Origin: Ruegeria discodermiae
Lineage (GTDB): Bacteria > Pseudomonadota > Alphaproteobacteria > Rhodobacterales > Rhodobacteraceae
Assembly: GCF_030758345.1 (NCBI RefSeq)
Contig: NZ_JAVAMO010000005.1
Span: 124,001 to 188,000 of the forward strand
Reading direction: 5' to 3'
Length of the DNA stretch: 64,000 bases
Below, one piece after another: positions 9,159 through 18,871 of the stretch (its first letter is position 1; the number at the start of each line of letters is the position of its first letter). The notes beneath the pieces were generated by a model. It was not told the DNA's origin, did not search any database, and saw only the letters and a program-made list of their open reading frames with translations. The position numbers and the translations under genes are program-made.

Positions 9159-10143
9159 GTTTTGGAACACGCGCCCTGACGCGCTGGATTGGCGGGCCCG
9201 GCTGTTGTCACCTCTGGGTGCGATTTACGGCGGGATGACCGCGCGTCGTCTGGCCCAGAACGAGGGTAAGACCGCCGGTGTCCCGGTGATCTGCGTCGGC
9301 AATCTGAATGCAGGCGGCACCGGCAAGACACCGACTGTGATCTGGGTTGTGGAACAATTGCGCGATGCCGGGCACGAACCACATGTGGTCAGCCGGGGCT
9401 ATGGCGGCAGCGAGACCGGACCAATCCGGGTCGAGCCTGCCCGCCATCATGCGCGTCAGGTGGGCGACGAGCCGCTGCTGCTTGCCGCCTTTGCCGAGGT
9501 CTGGGTCGCCCGCGACCGGGTCGCCGGGGCACAGGCAGCTGCCGCTGCCGGGGCCACCGTCATCGTGCTGGATGACGGGTTCCAGAACCCGGCATTGGCC
9601 AAGGATTTCTCAATCATGGTGGTGGATGCCGGCATCGGCTTTGGCAACGGCCTCTGCCTGCCTGCCGGGCCATTGCGCGAACCGGTTGCTGAGGGGTTGA
9701 AGCGCGCCGATCTGGTGCTGTCGATCGGCGAGGCAGTGGCGCAGCACCGGTTCACTGCCAACTGGGGCGCGGCCGTGAGCGTGCCACATGCGCGCGGTGT
9801 ACTGAAGCCGCTGCAGACCGGCATGGACTGGACCGCGCTGCCAGTACTGGCCTTTGCGGGTATCGGGCATCCCGAGAAGTTCTTTCGCTCGCTACGCGCG
9901 CAGGGTGCCGACCTGAAACGCGGCGAGGCGCTGGACGATCATCAGCCGCTCACCATGGCCCTGCTGACCCGGCTGGAAAAAGAGGCGCGGCATCTGGGTG
10001 CGCAGCTTGTCACCACCGAAAAAGACGCCGCGCGGCTGCCCGCTGCCTTTCGTCGCAAGGTGATCACGCTGCCGGTCCGGCTGCAGGTGGAGGCGGGCCA
10101 AGAGGTGCGCGACCGGATGCTGGAAAAGGCCCCGCGCCCCTGA
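9145..10143 (+). CDS. lpxK: Tetraacyldisaccharide 4'-kinase
   Basis: A 332-aa lipid A kinase that phosphorylates the 4' position of tetraacyldisaccharide-1-phosphate at the inner membrane. The P-loop NAGGTGKTP lies near residues 54-62, followed by HVVSRGYGG near 79-87 and the LDDGFQNP motif near 141-148. The N-terminus [19 protein letters not shown] is the expected membrane-associated segment. Coupled to waaA by a 14-base overlap, it completes a DUF4170-waaA-lpxK operon for the late steps of lipid A-Kdo synthesis, and ends at a bidirectional terminator. Confidence 0.95.
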   Translation: MRAPEFWNTRPDALDWRARLLSPLGAIYGGMTARRLAQNEGKTAGVPVICVGNLNAGGTGKTPTVIWVVEQLRDAGHEPHVVSRGYGGSETGPIRVEPARHHARQVGDEPLLLAAFAEVWVARDRVAGAQAAAAAGATVIVLDDGFQNPALAKDFSIMVVDAGIGFGNGLCLPAGPLREPVAEGLKRADLVLSIGEAVAQHRFTANWGAAVSVPHARGVLKPLQTGMDWTALPVLAFAGIGHPEKFFRSLRAQGADLKRGEALDDHQPLTMALLTRLEKEARHLGAQLVTTEKDAARLPAAFRRKVITLPVRLQVEAGQEVRDRMLEKAPRP

Positions 10144-10149
10144 ATGACA

Positions 10150-10176
10150 AAAACCCCGGACCATCGCCGGGGTTTT
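10150..10176. terminator. Bidirectional terminator between lpxK and the DsbA-family gene
   Basis: The stem AAAACCCCGG (10150-10159) pairs with CCGGGGTTTT (10167-10176) around a 7-base loop. It gives a T-run in either direction and so can serve both convergent genes. Confidence 0.85.
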
Positions 10177-10202
10177 GCGTTCATACCGCGAAGGGGGCGC
10201 GC

Positions 10203-10850
10203 TCAGCTTCCCAGTTCTTCTTCGATCAGCTGCTTAAAACTGGAATAGGATTGATTGCTCACCTTCTTGCCGTTCACAACGAAGCTGGGCGTGGCCTGGA
10301 CATCGTCGCGCTCGGCATTTTCCTGATACCATTCAACAAGCGTTTGCGCCTTGTTGGCATCCTGCAAACAGGCCTGCAATTGCGCGTCTTCGAGGCCAGC
10401 CAAACGCCCGATCTTGCTGAGTTCCTCGACGATTTCAGACGGGCCCCCTGCTCGTGCCCAGCCCGATTGCCGCTCGAAGATCAGATCGGTGACGCCAAAG
10501 AACTTCTCGGGCCCACCGCAACGCGCAACCATCGAGGCCCAGAGTCCCGGACGGTCGAAATAGACCTCCCGATAGACGAACTTGACCTTGCCGGTATCGA
10601 TGAAGTCCTTCTTGAGCTGCTTGTATGGCCCCTCGTGAAAACTGGCGCAATGCGGGCAGGTATAAGAGGCGTATTCGATGATCTCGACGGGCGCGTCCTC
10701 AGCCCCCTGTACCATCTCGACGATGGTCGATGTGTCGACCTCCTGCGCCTCGGCGGCGCCGATCAGCGAGACATTTGATGTCTGGCTCAGCAACAGCCCT
10801 CCGGCGGCCAGCGCCACAGCGGCGCAAATTGCGGGTGCGATACGGGTCAT
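10203..10850 (-). CDS. Periplasmic DsbA-family thiol oxidoreductase
   Basis: A 215-aa protein with an N-terminal signal peptide (hydrophobic residues 5-24, cleavage near GAAEAQE) and a thioredoxin fold of the DsbA/DsbG type. The active site is SYTCPHCASFHEGP around residues 68-81, with the CPHC redox pair intact. The cis-Pro loop is visible as VQATPSFVVNGKKV near the C-terminus. It most likely oxidises or isomerises disulfides in exported proteins. It follows the DUF721/DciA gene by 15 bases on the same strand and probably shares its transcript. Confidence 0.9.
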   Translation of the reverse strand: MTRIAPAICAAVALAAGGLLLSQTSNVSLIGAAEAQEVDTSTIVEMVQGAEDAPVEIIEYASYTCPHCASFHEGPYKQLKKDFIDTGKVKFVYREVYFDRPGLWASMVARCGGPEKFFGVTDLIFERQSGWARAGGPSEIVEELSKIGRLAGLEDAQLQACLQDANKAQTLVEWYQENAERDDVQATPSFVVNGKKVSNQSYSSFKQLIEEELGS

Positions 10851-10865
10851 TTTTTAGGCCCTTCC

Positions 10866-11372
10866 TTAGCGTTTTTGCCTGGTTAATACGTTGCGCCCCA
10901 ACCGTTCGAGCGCATCGCGCAGATCGTCATTGTTGACGCCCTGCGCGGCCTTGCTCGCCTTAGTGACGATCTCGGCGGGGATTTCTTTGGTCTTTGGTGT
11001 CTGCTGATGTGCGAAACTGGCCTGCCCTTCGGCAAATCCGGTCGGCGCGGTCTGGGTAAGTCGGATGCGGGCAATCGCGTTATAGCCATAGACCGCGTTC
11101 ACCTTTTCGCGCAGGTGTTCTTTCTGCATCTCCAGCATCGGCGCCTGCGCGCCCGTGGTCAGCACCGAAAGCGTCGCGCCAAAGCCACCGCGCCCATAGC
11201 TGACATTCACCGGACGGCAGATTGCGGCGATATCCTGTCCGACAATCTCGGCCCAATGGGTGATTACCCGCGAGACGGCAAAACCACGGCTTTCGCCTGC
11301 CCGGCGAATCTGGTCGTTGAGCAGGTTGGAAGTGCGTTTGAAGCCACGGGTCGTGGAACGTCTGGCCGGCAT
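10866..11372 (-). CDS. DUF721/DciA-family protein
   Basis: About 168 aa. The family pattern starts at LNDQIRRAGESRGFAVSR and runs through THWAEIVGQDIA and the basic strand VSVL-TGAQAPMLEMQKEHL, as in DUF721 proteins. DciA, the founding member of this family, recruits the replicative helicase DnaB in most bacteria that lack DnaC. A similar role here is inferred, not shown. The C-terminal 60 residues are a charged, alphaproteobacterial-type extension. I chose the ATG at 11372, which has AAGGAGG ten bases upstream, over an open frame running 22 codons further. It is divergent from mutY. Confidence 0.8.
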   Translation of the reverse strand: MPARRSTTRGFKRTSNLLNDQIRRAGESRGFAVSRVITHWAEIVGQDIAAICRPVNVSYGRGGFGATLSVLTTGAQAPMLEMQKEHLREKVNAVYGYNAIARIRLTQTAPTGFAEGQASFAHQQTPKTKEIPAEIVTKASKAAQGVNNDDLRDALERLGRNVLTRQKR

Positions 11373-11453
11373 CTGGTATCCGCCTCCTTGTGACCTATTG
11401 TAAGGCCCGCGCGTGGGCGCGCCAGCGAAACCGGACATTCGGAGGCATAAAAC

Positions 11454-12512
11454 TTGCGTGACTTAAAGCCACAGACAGAGCTGAGCCGCGCGCTGCTCGA
11501 CTGGTATGATATCCATGCTCGCGAGATGCCCTGGAGGGTCGGCCCTGCGGACCGGGCGGCGGGTATCCGGCCCGATCCCTATCGGGTGTGGCTGTCCGAG
11601 GTGATGCTGCAACAAACCACTGTGGCCGCCGTTACCAATTATTTCCAGCGGTTTACGCGACGCTGGCCCACGATACGCGATCTGGCCGCTGCCGAGGATG
11701 GCGATGTGATGGGTGAATGGGCCGGGCTTGGCTATTACGCGCGGGCCCGCAACCTGCTGAAATGCGCGCGCGTTGTCGCCGACGAGCTGGGCGGGGTTTT
11801 TCCGGATTTCCATGACGATCTGCTGAAACTACCGGGCATCGGGCCGTATACAGCGGCCGCTATCGCCTCGATCGCATTCGACCAACCTGAAACCGTCATG
11901 GACGGCAATGTGGAACGGGTCATGGCGCGGCTGCATGACCTGCATGACCCGCTGCCGGGCTCCAAACCCGCCCTGAAGGCATATGCAACCGCATTGACCC
12001 CGGGCGAGCGGCCTGGGGACTATGCGCAGGCGGTGATGGATCTGGGGGCCACCATCTGCACGCCCAGATCACCTGCCTGCGGCATCTGCCCGGTGATGGA
12101 TGCCTGCGCTGCCCGCCGCGCCGGGACGGCGGCTGACCTACCGCGCAAATCCCCCAAGAAGGCGAAACCAACGCGTTACGGATACGCCTATCTTGCACGG
12201 CTTGAGGATGGCGCATGGGTGCTAGAACGGCGTCCCGACAAGGGGTTACTGGGCGGCATGCTGGGCTGGCCTGGACCCGACTGGTCAGAGGCACCCAATG
12301 ACGCGCCGCCCTTTGCGGGTACATGGATCGACCTGCCCGGCGAGGTGCGCCACACCTTCACCCATTTCCACCTGATCCTGCGTCTGCGCACCGCCACGCT
12401 TGCACAAGCCCCCTCCGTCGAAGGGATCGAGGTGATTGCCAAGAACCAGTTCCGTCCCGGCGACTTGCCTACCGTGATGCGAAAGGCGCATGCCCTCTGG
12501 CAGGCGCAATAG
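11454..12512 (+). CDS. mutY: A/G-specific adenine DNA glycosylase
   Basis: A 352-aa base-excision repair enzyme that removes adenine mispaired with 8-oxoguanine. The catalytic Glu lies in WLSEVMLQQTTV (about residues 45-56), the helix-hairpin-helix in LPGIGPYTAAAIAS (about 125-138) and the catalytic Asp in VMDGNVERV. The four cluster cysteines are in the C-x6-C-x2-C-x5-C pattern of CTPRSPACGICPVMDAC. The C-terminal part is the NUDIX-like 8-oxoG recognition domain (GLLGGMLGWPG). The start is a TTG at 11454 with GGAGG eight bases before it. Confidence 0.95.
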   Translation: MRDLKPQTELSRALLDWYDIHAREMPWRVGPADRAAGIRPDPYRVWLSEVMLQQTTVAAVTNYFQRFTRRWPTIRDLAAAEDGDVMGEWAGLGYYARARNLLKCARVVADELGGVFPDFHDDLLKLPGIGPYTAAAIASIAFDQPETVMDGNVERVMARLHDLHDPLPGSKPALKAYATALTPGERPGDYAQAVMDLGATICTPRSPACGICPVMDACAARRAGTAADLPRKSPKKAKPTRYGYAYLARLEDGAWVLERRPDKGLLGGMLGWPGPDWSEAPNDAPPFAGTWIDLPGEVRHTFTHFHLILRLRTATLAQAPSVEGIEVIAKNQFRPGDLPTVMRKAHALWQAQ

Positions 12513-12570
12513 CGGGAGTTGCGGGTCGCGCCCAAAACGCTAGTTTTTGCCCATAAGTTCGGAGGCGATG

Positions 12571-13704
12571 ATGATCCCAAACGAAACCCTGTCGCGCTGG
12601 CAAAGTGCCCTGCCCTTCTGGATCTCTTTCCTTTTGATCCCGCTGGTCTGGGTGGCGGCGATTCAGGGTGGCCTGTGGCTGTTGGCGGTTCCTCTGGCTA
12701 CATGGTGGTCCTTTGGAGTGCTGGACCGGGTTCTGGGCCTCAACCTGGAAAATGCCGACCCGCAAACCGGGGATGGCGATCTGCGCTGGTACATCGTGCT
12801 GACCCAGATCTGGGTGCCGCTGCAGTTTCTCACCCTCTTTGGCCTGATCGCCTATAGTGCGCATAGCGACCATCTGGGCAGTGGCAGCAAAATCGCGCTG
12901 TTCATCGGGGTGGGCGTGATCACAGGCACGATCGGCATCAATTATTCCCATGAGCTGATGCACCAGAAAAGCCGGGGTGAGCGCTGGCTCGGTGATCTGC
13001 TGCTGGCGATGGTGCTTTATTCACATTTCCGCTCCGAGCATCTGTTGGTCCATCACCGCCATGTGGGCACCCCTCGCGATCCGGTCACCGCGCGTTACAA
13101 CGAGGGGTTTCACCGTTTCTATCCGCGCGTTTTGCTGCAATCGCTGAAATCGGCCTTTGGTGCGGAAAAGGCCCAGCTTGCCCGTAGGGGGCAGCCCTGG
13201 ACCAACCTCAAAAACCCGTTCTTTCGCTATTGGGGTTTGCAGGCGGGCATGCTGCTGCTGGCGCTATTGTTGGGGGGGCGGTCAGGTCTGGGCCTGTTCC
13301 TGCTGCAGGCCGGGGTCGCGATCTGGCAGCTGGAGCTGGTCAATTATGTGGAACATTATGGTCTGACGCGAAAGCATCTGGGTGACGGCAAGTACGAACA
13401 TGTCAAACCGCGCCATTCCTGGAACGCGGCGCAGAAGGCCTCCAACTGGTTGCTGATCAACCTGCAACGCCATTCGGATCATCACTACAAACCCGACCGC
13501 CGCTTTCCGCTATTGCAAAACTACGACAATAATGATGCGCCACAATTGCCCTATGGCTATCCGGTGATGACACTTGCCGCAATGATCCCGCCACTCTGGC
13601 GGCGCGTGATGAACCCGCGCGTGCGGGCCTGGCGGCGGCGGCACTACCCTGAGATCACCGATTGGACACCCTATAACAAAGGGCAGAACCCCTTGCCGCG
13701 CTGA
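12571..13704 (+). CDS. alkB: AlkB-type membrane diiron hydroxylase (alkane 1-monooxygenase family)
   Basis: A 377-aa integral membrane protein. Hydrophobic helices occupy about residues 12-50 and 75-120, with more near 215-245. The histidine boxes of the AlkB/fatty-acid hydroxylase family are present: SHELMH near 127-132, HLLVHHRHVG near 157-166 and LQRHSDHH near 303-310, with the extra NYVEHYGL motif. Such enzymes oxidise terminal carbons of alkanes or fatty acids with rubredoxin as electron donor; no rubredoxin gene is adjacent. Two ATGs are adjacent; the second at 12571 is spaced best from GGAGG at 12561. The gene is monocistronic and converges with the membrane cyclase. Confidence 0.85.
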   Translation: MIPNETLSRWQSALPFWISFLLIPLVWVAAIQGGLWLLAVPLATWWSFGVLDRVLGLNLENADPQTGDGDLRWYIVLTQIWVPLQFLTLFGLIAYSAHSDHLGSGSKIALFIGVGVITGTIGINYSHELMHQKSRGERWLGDLLLAMVLYSHFRSEHLLVHHRHVGTPRDPVTARYNEGFHRFYPRVLLQSLKSAFGAEKAQLARRGQPWTNLKNPFFRYWGLQAGMLLLALLLGGRSGLGLFLLQAGVAIWQLELVNYVEHYGLTRKHLGDGKYEHVKPRHSWNAAQKASNWLLINLQRHSDHHYKPDRRFPLLQNYDNNDAPQLPYGYPVMTLAAMIPPLWRRVMNPRVRAWRRRHYPEITDWTPYNKGQNPLPR

Positions 13705-13710
13705 GGCAGA

Positions 13711-15093
13711 TCAACACGCCCAGACCGTGACCGGCCCGTCGAGACCCCGGATGGTCTGATCTGGGTATTCCACCAATCCCTCGACGACCCGTTCTGATCC
13801 GCCGGTTTCCGCGATGATCTGCGCGCGCGCCTCTTCGCTGAGCGCAAAGGGTTTGGGCAGCTGACGCGTCAGCGCCTCAAGCCGCGACGCCACGTTCACC
13901 GCTGTCCCGATCACCGCATATTCCAAGCGGTTCGCCCCGATATCGCCCATCACCACAGGGCCGTAATGCAGCCCGATACCAATCTCGATCTCCGGCAAGC
14001 CGGACCGGCGCCGCTGGATGTTCCAGCGGTCCATCTCTGCCAGCATCGCCATGGCGCATTGATAGCCGTTGGTTGCATCCCGCTCCCCCGCAACCGGCGT
14101 GCCGAAGGTCGCCATCAGCCCGTCGCCCAGATATTTATCCAGCGTGCCGTGATGGCGGAACACCTCGGTCTCCATCCTTGCGTGAAAGGCGCGCAGCATC
14201 TCCACCACTTCATAGGCGTCCCGCGATGCGGCAAACCGGGTGAAGCCGACGATATCCACAAACAGGATCGCGATATCCTCGCTGCGCACCTGTTTCAGCG
14301 GCTCATCATTCTGCGAAAGCTGGTCGACAACATTGGGCGAGAAGTAGCGGGACAGATTGGCCCTCTCACGTTCCAGACCCGCATTTGTCATCAGCAACCG
14401 GTTCAGACGCCGCATCGACACCCCAAGGGTCACGGCAACCATCACAAATACGATGACCTGCTGAATGCGCTGCGGGATCATGAAGCTGTTGGGATCAAGC
14501 AGTTCGGCCACGTCGGGAAATCCTGCCAGCGCCTCGTTCACGCGCTCGGTCAATCCGGGTATCGGCTTCGCGACCCACCAGGCAACCAGCCAGCCAACCG
14601 TCCAAATCCCCGCTGTCCACGTCCCGATTGCGACAACCGTGCGCCACGAATAGGCCAGCGTCCCTGCCGCAAGGATGATGAAGAAATATTGAAAGTTGTC
14701 GAACCGATACTGCATTGCCAACGGCCGGACATCATCGCTGAACGGGTTGGGGACCACCATCCCCAGCGTCATGATCAGAAGATCGACGAATATCAGCAGC
14801 AATTCGGTTCGCGATTGTCCAACCCGGCCTGCGCGCCGGATCAGCCAGCCATTGGCGCAGATCAGCAGCAGGATGAAGTGGTAATACAGGACATCCCAAT
14901 TCGGATTCAGAAACACAAGCAGCACTGCTGTAAGCGCCATAGCGATCCAACGGGCGCGGACCGCAAGTTCAAGCCCTTCGCGCTTGTGCCGTTCCAATGC
15001 CGCCTGCGTGTATTTGTTGTCCAGCTCCACCTCATCTGGAAGCGTGAAGGACAAGCGCCTCAAACCCGTTATGTCGGCACTGCTCTGGCTCAT
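13711..15093 (-). CDS. Six-helix membrane class III adenylate/guanylate cyclase
   Basis: A 460-aa protein. A short cytosolic N-terminus precedes about six hydrophobic helices (roughly residues 45-250), a linker that looks helical (NRLLMTNAGLERERANLSRYF), and a class III cyclase homology domain (about 275-440). Both metal-binding aspartates are visible in ILFVDIVGFT and DKYLGDGLMATF. The transition-state pair is in TAVNVASRLEAL, where the usual AAR reads ASR. It should make cAMP or cGMP at the membrane in response to an unknown cue. The ATG at 15093 has GAGGAG nine bases upstream. It is the first of three different class III cyclases in this window. Confidence 0.9.
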   Translation of the reverse strand: MSQSSADITGLRRLSFTLPDEVELDNKYTQAALERHKREGLELAVRARWIAMALTAVLLVFLNPNWDVLYYHFILLLICANGWLIRRAGRVGQSRTELLLIFVDLLIMTLGMVVPNPFSDDVRPLAMQYRFDNFQYFFIILAAGTLAYSWRTVVAIGTWTAGIWTVGWLVAWWVAKPIPGLTERVNEALAGFPDVAELLDPNSFMIPQRIQQVIVFVMVAVTLGVSMRRLNRLLMTNAGLERERANLSRYFSPNVVDQLSQNDEPLKQVRSEDIAILFVDIVGFTRFAASRDAYEVVEMLRAFHARMETEVFRHHGTLDKYLGDGLMATFGTPVAGERDATNGYQCAMAMLAEMDRWNIQRRRSGLPEIEIGIGLHYGPVVMGDIGANRLEYAVIGTAVNVASRLEALTRQLPKPFALSEEARAQIIAETGGSERVVEGLVEYPDQTIRGLDGPVTVWAC

Positions 15094-15154
15094 GTTTCCG
15101 GGCTCCTCACGTCGGGCCAAATTATGGCTACCATCCTGCCAGCCGATGGTCTCT

Positions 15155-15191
15155 GCGACAAAAGAAAAGGCCCCGCCGGGAACGGCGGGGC
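15155..15191 (-). terminator. Rho-independent terminator downstream of ccrM
   Basis: On the minus strand a GC-rich stem (15183-15191 with 15170-15178, loop GGAA) is followed by CTTTTCTTTTGTC. It lies between the ccrM stop and the cyclase start. Confidence 0.85.
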
Positions 15192-15251
15192 AAGGTTTAG
15201 TGCCTCGTGTCAGGCCACAGGCACCGGCGGTATTCTATCTGTGTGGATTGG

Positions 15252-16403
<1,152 letters not shown>

Positions 16404-16410
16404 TCAGGAT

Positions 16411-16449
16411 GAGTCAAAGCGGATTCGGCGTCAAATTCTTTTTTGAATC
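16411..16449 (-). promoter_or_regulatory. ccrM upstream region with three GANTC sites and an inverted repeat
   Basis: GAGTC at 16411-16415, GATTC at 16422-16426 and GAATC at 16445-16449 all lie 56-94 bases upstream of the ccrM start, in an A+T-rich stretch. An inverted repeat TCAAGAG/CTCTTGA (16448-16454 and 16466-16472) overlaps the rnhB stop. GANTC sites near the ccrM promoter are known in Caulobacter; their use here is inferred. Confidence 0.5.
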
Positions 16450-16462
16450 AAGAGCTTACGAT

Positions 16463-17080
16463 TTACTCTTGATACAAGATATTGTGTACCGGCTTGAAGG
16501 AACGTCTATGATGTGGGGTTGGCCCAAGATTTCGGAGCGCCGTTCTGTGCTCCAGCGTCGGATATCCCTTGTTTCGCGCCCACCCGTATTCCGGGTGCTG
16601 TTGCGCCAAATCCACCATGATCCGATCGCGGTGCATTTTTGCCACGATCGAGGCAGCGGCGATCGACACCGAGCGGGTATCGCCCTTGATCACCGGCTGC
16701 GCGGGCAAGTCCAGGCCCTTGGGGACCAGATTGCCGTCGATCAGCAGATAGTCGGGCGCCGGGTCCAGCACCGCAATCGCGCGGATCATCGCAAAATGCG
16801 CCGCACGCAGGATGTTATGCTGCTCGATCTCTTCGACGCTGGCTTCTGCGATGGCAACTTCGGCGCGGGCGAGCAACTGTTCCTCCAGCACAGCGCGGCG
16901 CTTTTCGGTCAGTTTCTTCGAATCGTTCAACCCCTCGGGAATGTCTGATGGGTCCAGAATCACGGCAGCGGCCATGACCGGCCCGGCCAGCGGGCCGCGC
17001 CCGACCTCATCCACACCCGCGATGCGGCGATATCCACGCCCACGCAGGAACTCTTCCAACTGATAATCCGGCAATGACAT
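16463..17080 (-). CDS. rnhB: Ribonuclease HII
   Basis: About 205 aa. RNase HII cuts the RNA strand of RNA-DNA hybrids and starts removal of misincorporated ribonucleotides. The first catalytic pair is in GVDEVGRGPLAGPV (about residues 19-32), the third acidic residue in YLLIDGN near 109-115, and the remaining motif in SVSIAAASIVAKMHRD. The frame is open 33 codons upstream, but the homologous region begins at MSLPDYQLEEF (17080); an ATG two codons earlier is also possible and neither has a strong ribosome site. It is followed on the same strand by ccrM, about 107 bases away. Confidence 0.92.
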   Translation of the reverse strand: MSLPDYQLEEFLRGRGYRRIAGVDEVGRGPLAGPVMAAAVILDPSDIPEGLNDSKKLTEKRRAVLEEQLLARAEVAIAEASVEEIEQHNILRAAHFAMIRAIAVLDPAPDYLLIDGNLVPKGLDLPAQPVIKGDTRSVSIAAASIVAKMHRDRIMVDLAQQHPEYGWARNKGYPTLEHRTALRNLGPTPHHRRSFKPVHNILYQE

Positions 17081-17116
17081 GCCCATGGAAAAGCGCGTTT
17101 GTCCCCCGGACGCAAG

Positions 17117-17148
17117 CAAAATGGAGAGAGGGGTCGCCCCCTCTCTCC
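17117..17148 (-). terminator. Terminator hairpin before rnhB
   Basis: A perfect 11-base-pair stem (17123-17133 with 17138-17148, loop TCGC) is followed on the minus strand by ATTTTGC. It likely ends the transcript of the small exported-protein gene at 17197-17649. Confidence 0.7.
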
Positions 17149-17196
17149 ACCTGTGCGGCCCACTGTTCCAGACCGTCACTGCTCGATAACCCTGAG

Positions 17197-17649
17197 TCAG
17201 CCTGCAAAGCGGTACCCGTTGCGGCGCAGGCAGCGCGGCTCATAAGCCCTGCGGGAACGCTCGCCGTTCCAATAGGTGATTTGGCATTGCTGCGGCAGCG
17301 TGTCCGCGTGCTTATAGTGGCGCTTCAGACATTTCCGTTTCATCAGCGGGGCGCTCGCGGGATAGCCTTTGACCGCCTTCAGGCAATGACGTGGCAAATC
17401 GTATTTCGCCACCTGCGGCGGCAGGGGTCGAACCGAATGGATCTGCGGAGCCTGAGGGATATGGCTCCGGGTGACCTGAGCGCGTTCGCGTTTCTTCTTG
17501 TTGTTGCGATGCACAACCACACCCAAAATGGTCAGCGCAGCCAGCCCGCCGAGGATCTTTGCGGTGTCGTTGGCTCGGGCAGGGGCGGCGGAAATTGCGG
17601 TAATGGCGATGGCGAGCGAAACGATCAGGGCAATGAACTTGCGGTGCAT
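17197..17649 (-). CDS. Small exported conserved hypothetical protein
   Basis: About 150 aa. The N-terminus is a signal peptide (HRKFIALIVSLAIAITAISA, cleavage near APARAN). A short hydrophobic stretch (KILGGLAALTILGVVVH) follows and could be a membrane anchor, and then a very basic linker with NNKKKRERA. The C-terminal third holds at least four cysteines (RHCLKA, RKCLKRHY, QQCQITYW, PRCLRRNG) that may form disulfides. I do not recognise a family; similar short proteins occur in roseobacters. The ATG at 17649 has AAAGGA about nine bases upstream; the longer open frame overlaps the divergent promoter region and was rejected. Confidence 0.65.
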   Translation of the reverse strand: MHRKFIALIVSLAIAITAISAAPARANDTAKILGGLAALTILGVVVHRNNKKKRERAQVTRSHIPQAPQIHSVRPLPPQVAKYDLPRHCLKAVKGYPASAPLMKRKCLKRHYKHADTLPQQCQITYWNGERSRRAYEPRCLRRNGYRFAG

Positions 17650-17824
17650 AAGAGGGGTCCTTTCAGTATGTCCATGCCCATACCGGCAGGTGCGGGCTGT
17701 GATGTCCTGAAACTGGGGCGGGTGGGCGCGGCCAAGCAATATCGCTGGCGTGTTATCCGATATCATTGGGCCCAGCGCCTTGTTGTTATTGAATAACCGC
17801 ACGGTCGCACGCAGGATGAGCCTC

Positions 17825-18115
17825 ATGAAACAGATTGCATTCCTGACCCTCATTCTGGCCCTGACCACCCTGCCCCGGTATGGTCTCGCCGCTGAATGTT
17901 ATGCGGATTACAAAGCCAAGCAGGACGCCCCGCTGAAGCTGCATTACGGTGTGATGCAGGTTAGTGGCGCCTGTTCTGCCGCGCAGGCACAGAGTGAATT
18001 GTCGCAGCGCCTGTCCGCCAATGGTTGGACGCTGCTCAACGTGATATCCGTTTTCGGCCCCGATGGGCTGCAACAAAGGAAGGCTGATGCCGGACCCTAC
18101 TATCTCCGTTTCTGA
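17825..18115 (+). CDS. Small exported hypothetical protein with one Cys pair
   Basis: A 96-aa protein beginning with a signal peptide (KQIAFLTLILALTTLPRYG, cleavage near LAA-EC). The mature part of about 73 residues has two cysteines (ECYADY and SGACSAAQ) that could form one disulfide, and ends DAGPYYLRF. I do not recognise it. The start is ambiguous between ATGs at 17816 and 17825; AGGA at 17813 favours 17825. It overlaps the following membrane winged-helix gene by 29 bases, so the two are almost certainly co-translated. An exported peptide beside a membrane regulator makes a partner or ligand role possible, which is inference only. Confidence 0.6.
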   Translation: MKQIAFLTLILALTTLPRYGLAAECYADYKAKQDAPLKLHYGVMQVSGACSAAQAQSELSQRLSANGWTLLNVISVFGPDGLQQRKADAGPYYLRF

Positions 18116-18788
18116 AACTCGGCGATCGGGGGCACGCCTCGTCGGGTTCGGGATCGCCGCCATCGTCGTGATCCTCGCCACCGCCGCGCTCTTCCTGATC
18201 CTGACCCTGCCCGATGCCAACGCCTTCAACGCGCGGGTTGAGAGGGTCTTTGTCGAAAACGATCTGACCACGCAGGCCGAGATCAAATTGCTCGAAATAC
18301 TGGCGCAATCCGGCACAGCCTTTGGCGACACGCTGGCCAGCTACCGGGTGGTGATTTTTGTGCTACTTGTGTTCGCCAGCGCCATGCTGATCGCCGCACT
18401 GGTCTTTCTGGTCATGCTGACCCAGTTCAATCGCCGCATGGTGCAGATCGAGCGGGCGGGCATCCAGGTCAATTCGCTGCTGATCAGCCGCGAGGAAAAC
18501 ACCGTTTACCTCAACAACATGGATTTCAAACTGACCGCCGCAGCCATCGAAACCCTGTCGGTACTGGCCGAGGCGCGGCTGGATGACGACGTGCTGTCAG
18601 GTGCCGAGATCGAGGCGGTGATTTCGGGCCGCGACGCAAGCGATTGCGAAGAGGCCGCCGGCGCCACCCGCATCAAGCGGCTGCGCGATACGCTGGGCAA
18701 CCAGATGGTCAGCGCATTGCTGGTCAAGAACATCGCGCGACGCGGTTATATGCTGGCCATCGAAAAAGACGTGATCCAGATGGTCTGA
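18087..18788 (+). CDS. Membrane protein with C-terminal OmpR-like winged helix
   Basis: A 233-aa protein. Transmembrane segments lie at about residues 19-41 and 89-112, separated by a periplasmic loop of about 47 residues. The cytoplasmic C-terminal part (about 128-225) reads like a winged-helix effector domain: FKLTAAAIETLSVLAEA, then LSGAEIEAVISGRD, then the recognition-helix-like ATRIKRLRDTLGNQ, and the wing NIARRGYMLAIE. This matches the Trans_reg_C pattern (IRRLRxKLG ... GxGYxL). The topology is the reverse of ToxR, where the DNA-binding domain is N-terminal. AAGG precedes the ATG at 18087. It sits between an exported peptide and a DUF427-cyclase fusion. Direct DNA binding is inferred from pattern only. 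Confidence 0.7.
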   Translation: MPDPTISVSETRRSGARLVGFGIAAIVVILATAALFLILTLPDANAFNARVERVFVENDLTTQAEIKLLEILAQSGTAFGDTLASYRVVIFVLLVFASAMLIAALVFLVMLTQFNRRMVQIERAGIQVNSLLISREENTVYLNNMDFKLTAAAIETLSVLAEARLDDDVLSGAEIEAVISGRDASDCEEAAGATRIKRLRDTLGNQMVSALLVKNIARRGYMLAIEKDVIQMV

Positions 18789-18871
18789 GCGACAAAAAAC
18801 CGGTCTTCGCACTTGGATTCCCGCCCGTCTGCCCCCATCCTTATGGGCCTAGGCGACAGGGAGAACGAATT

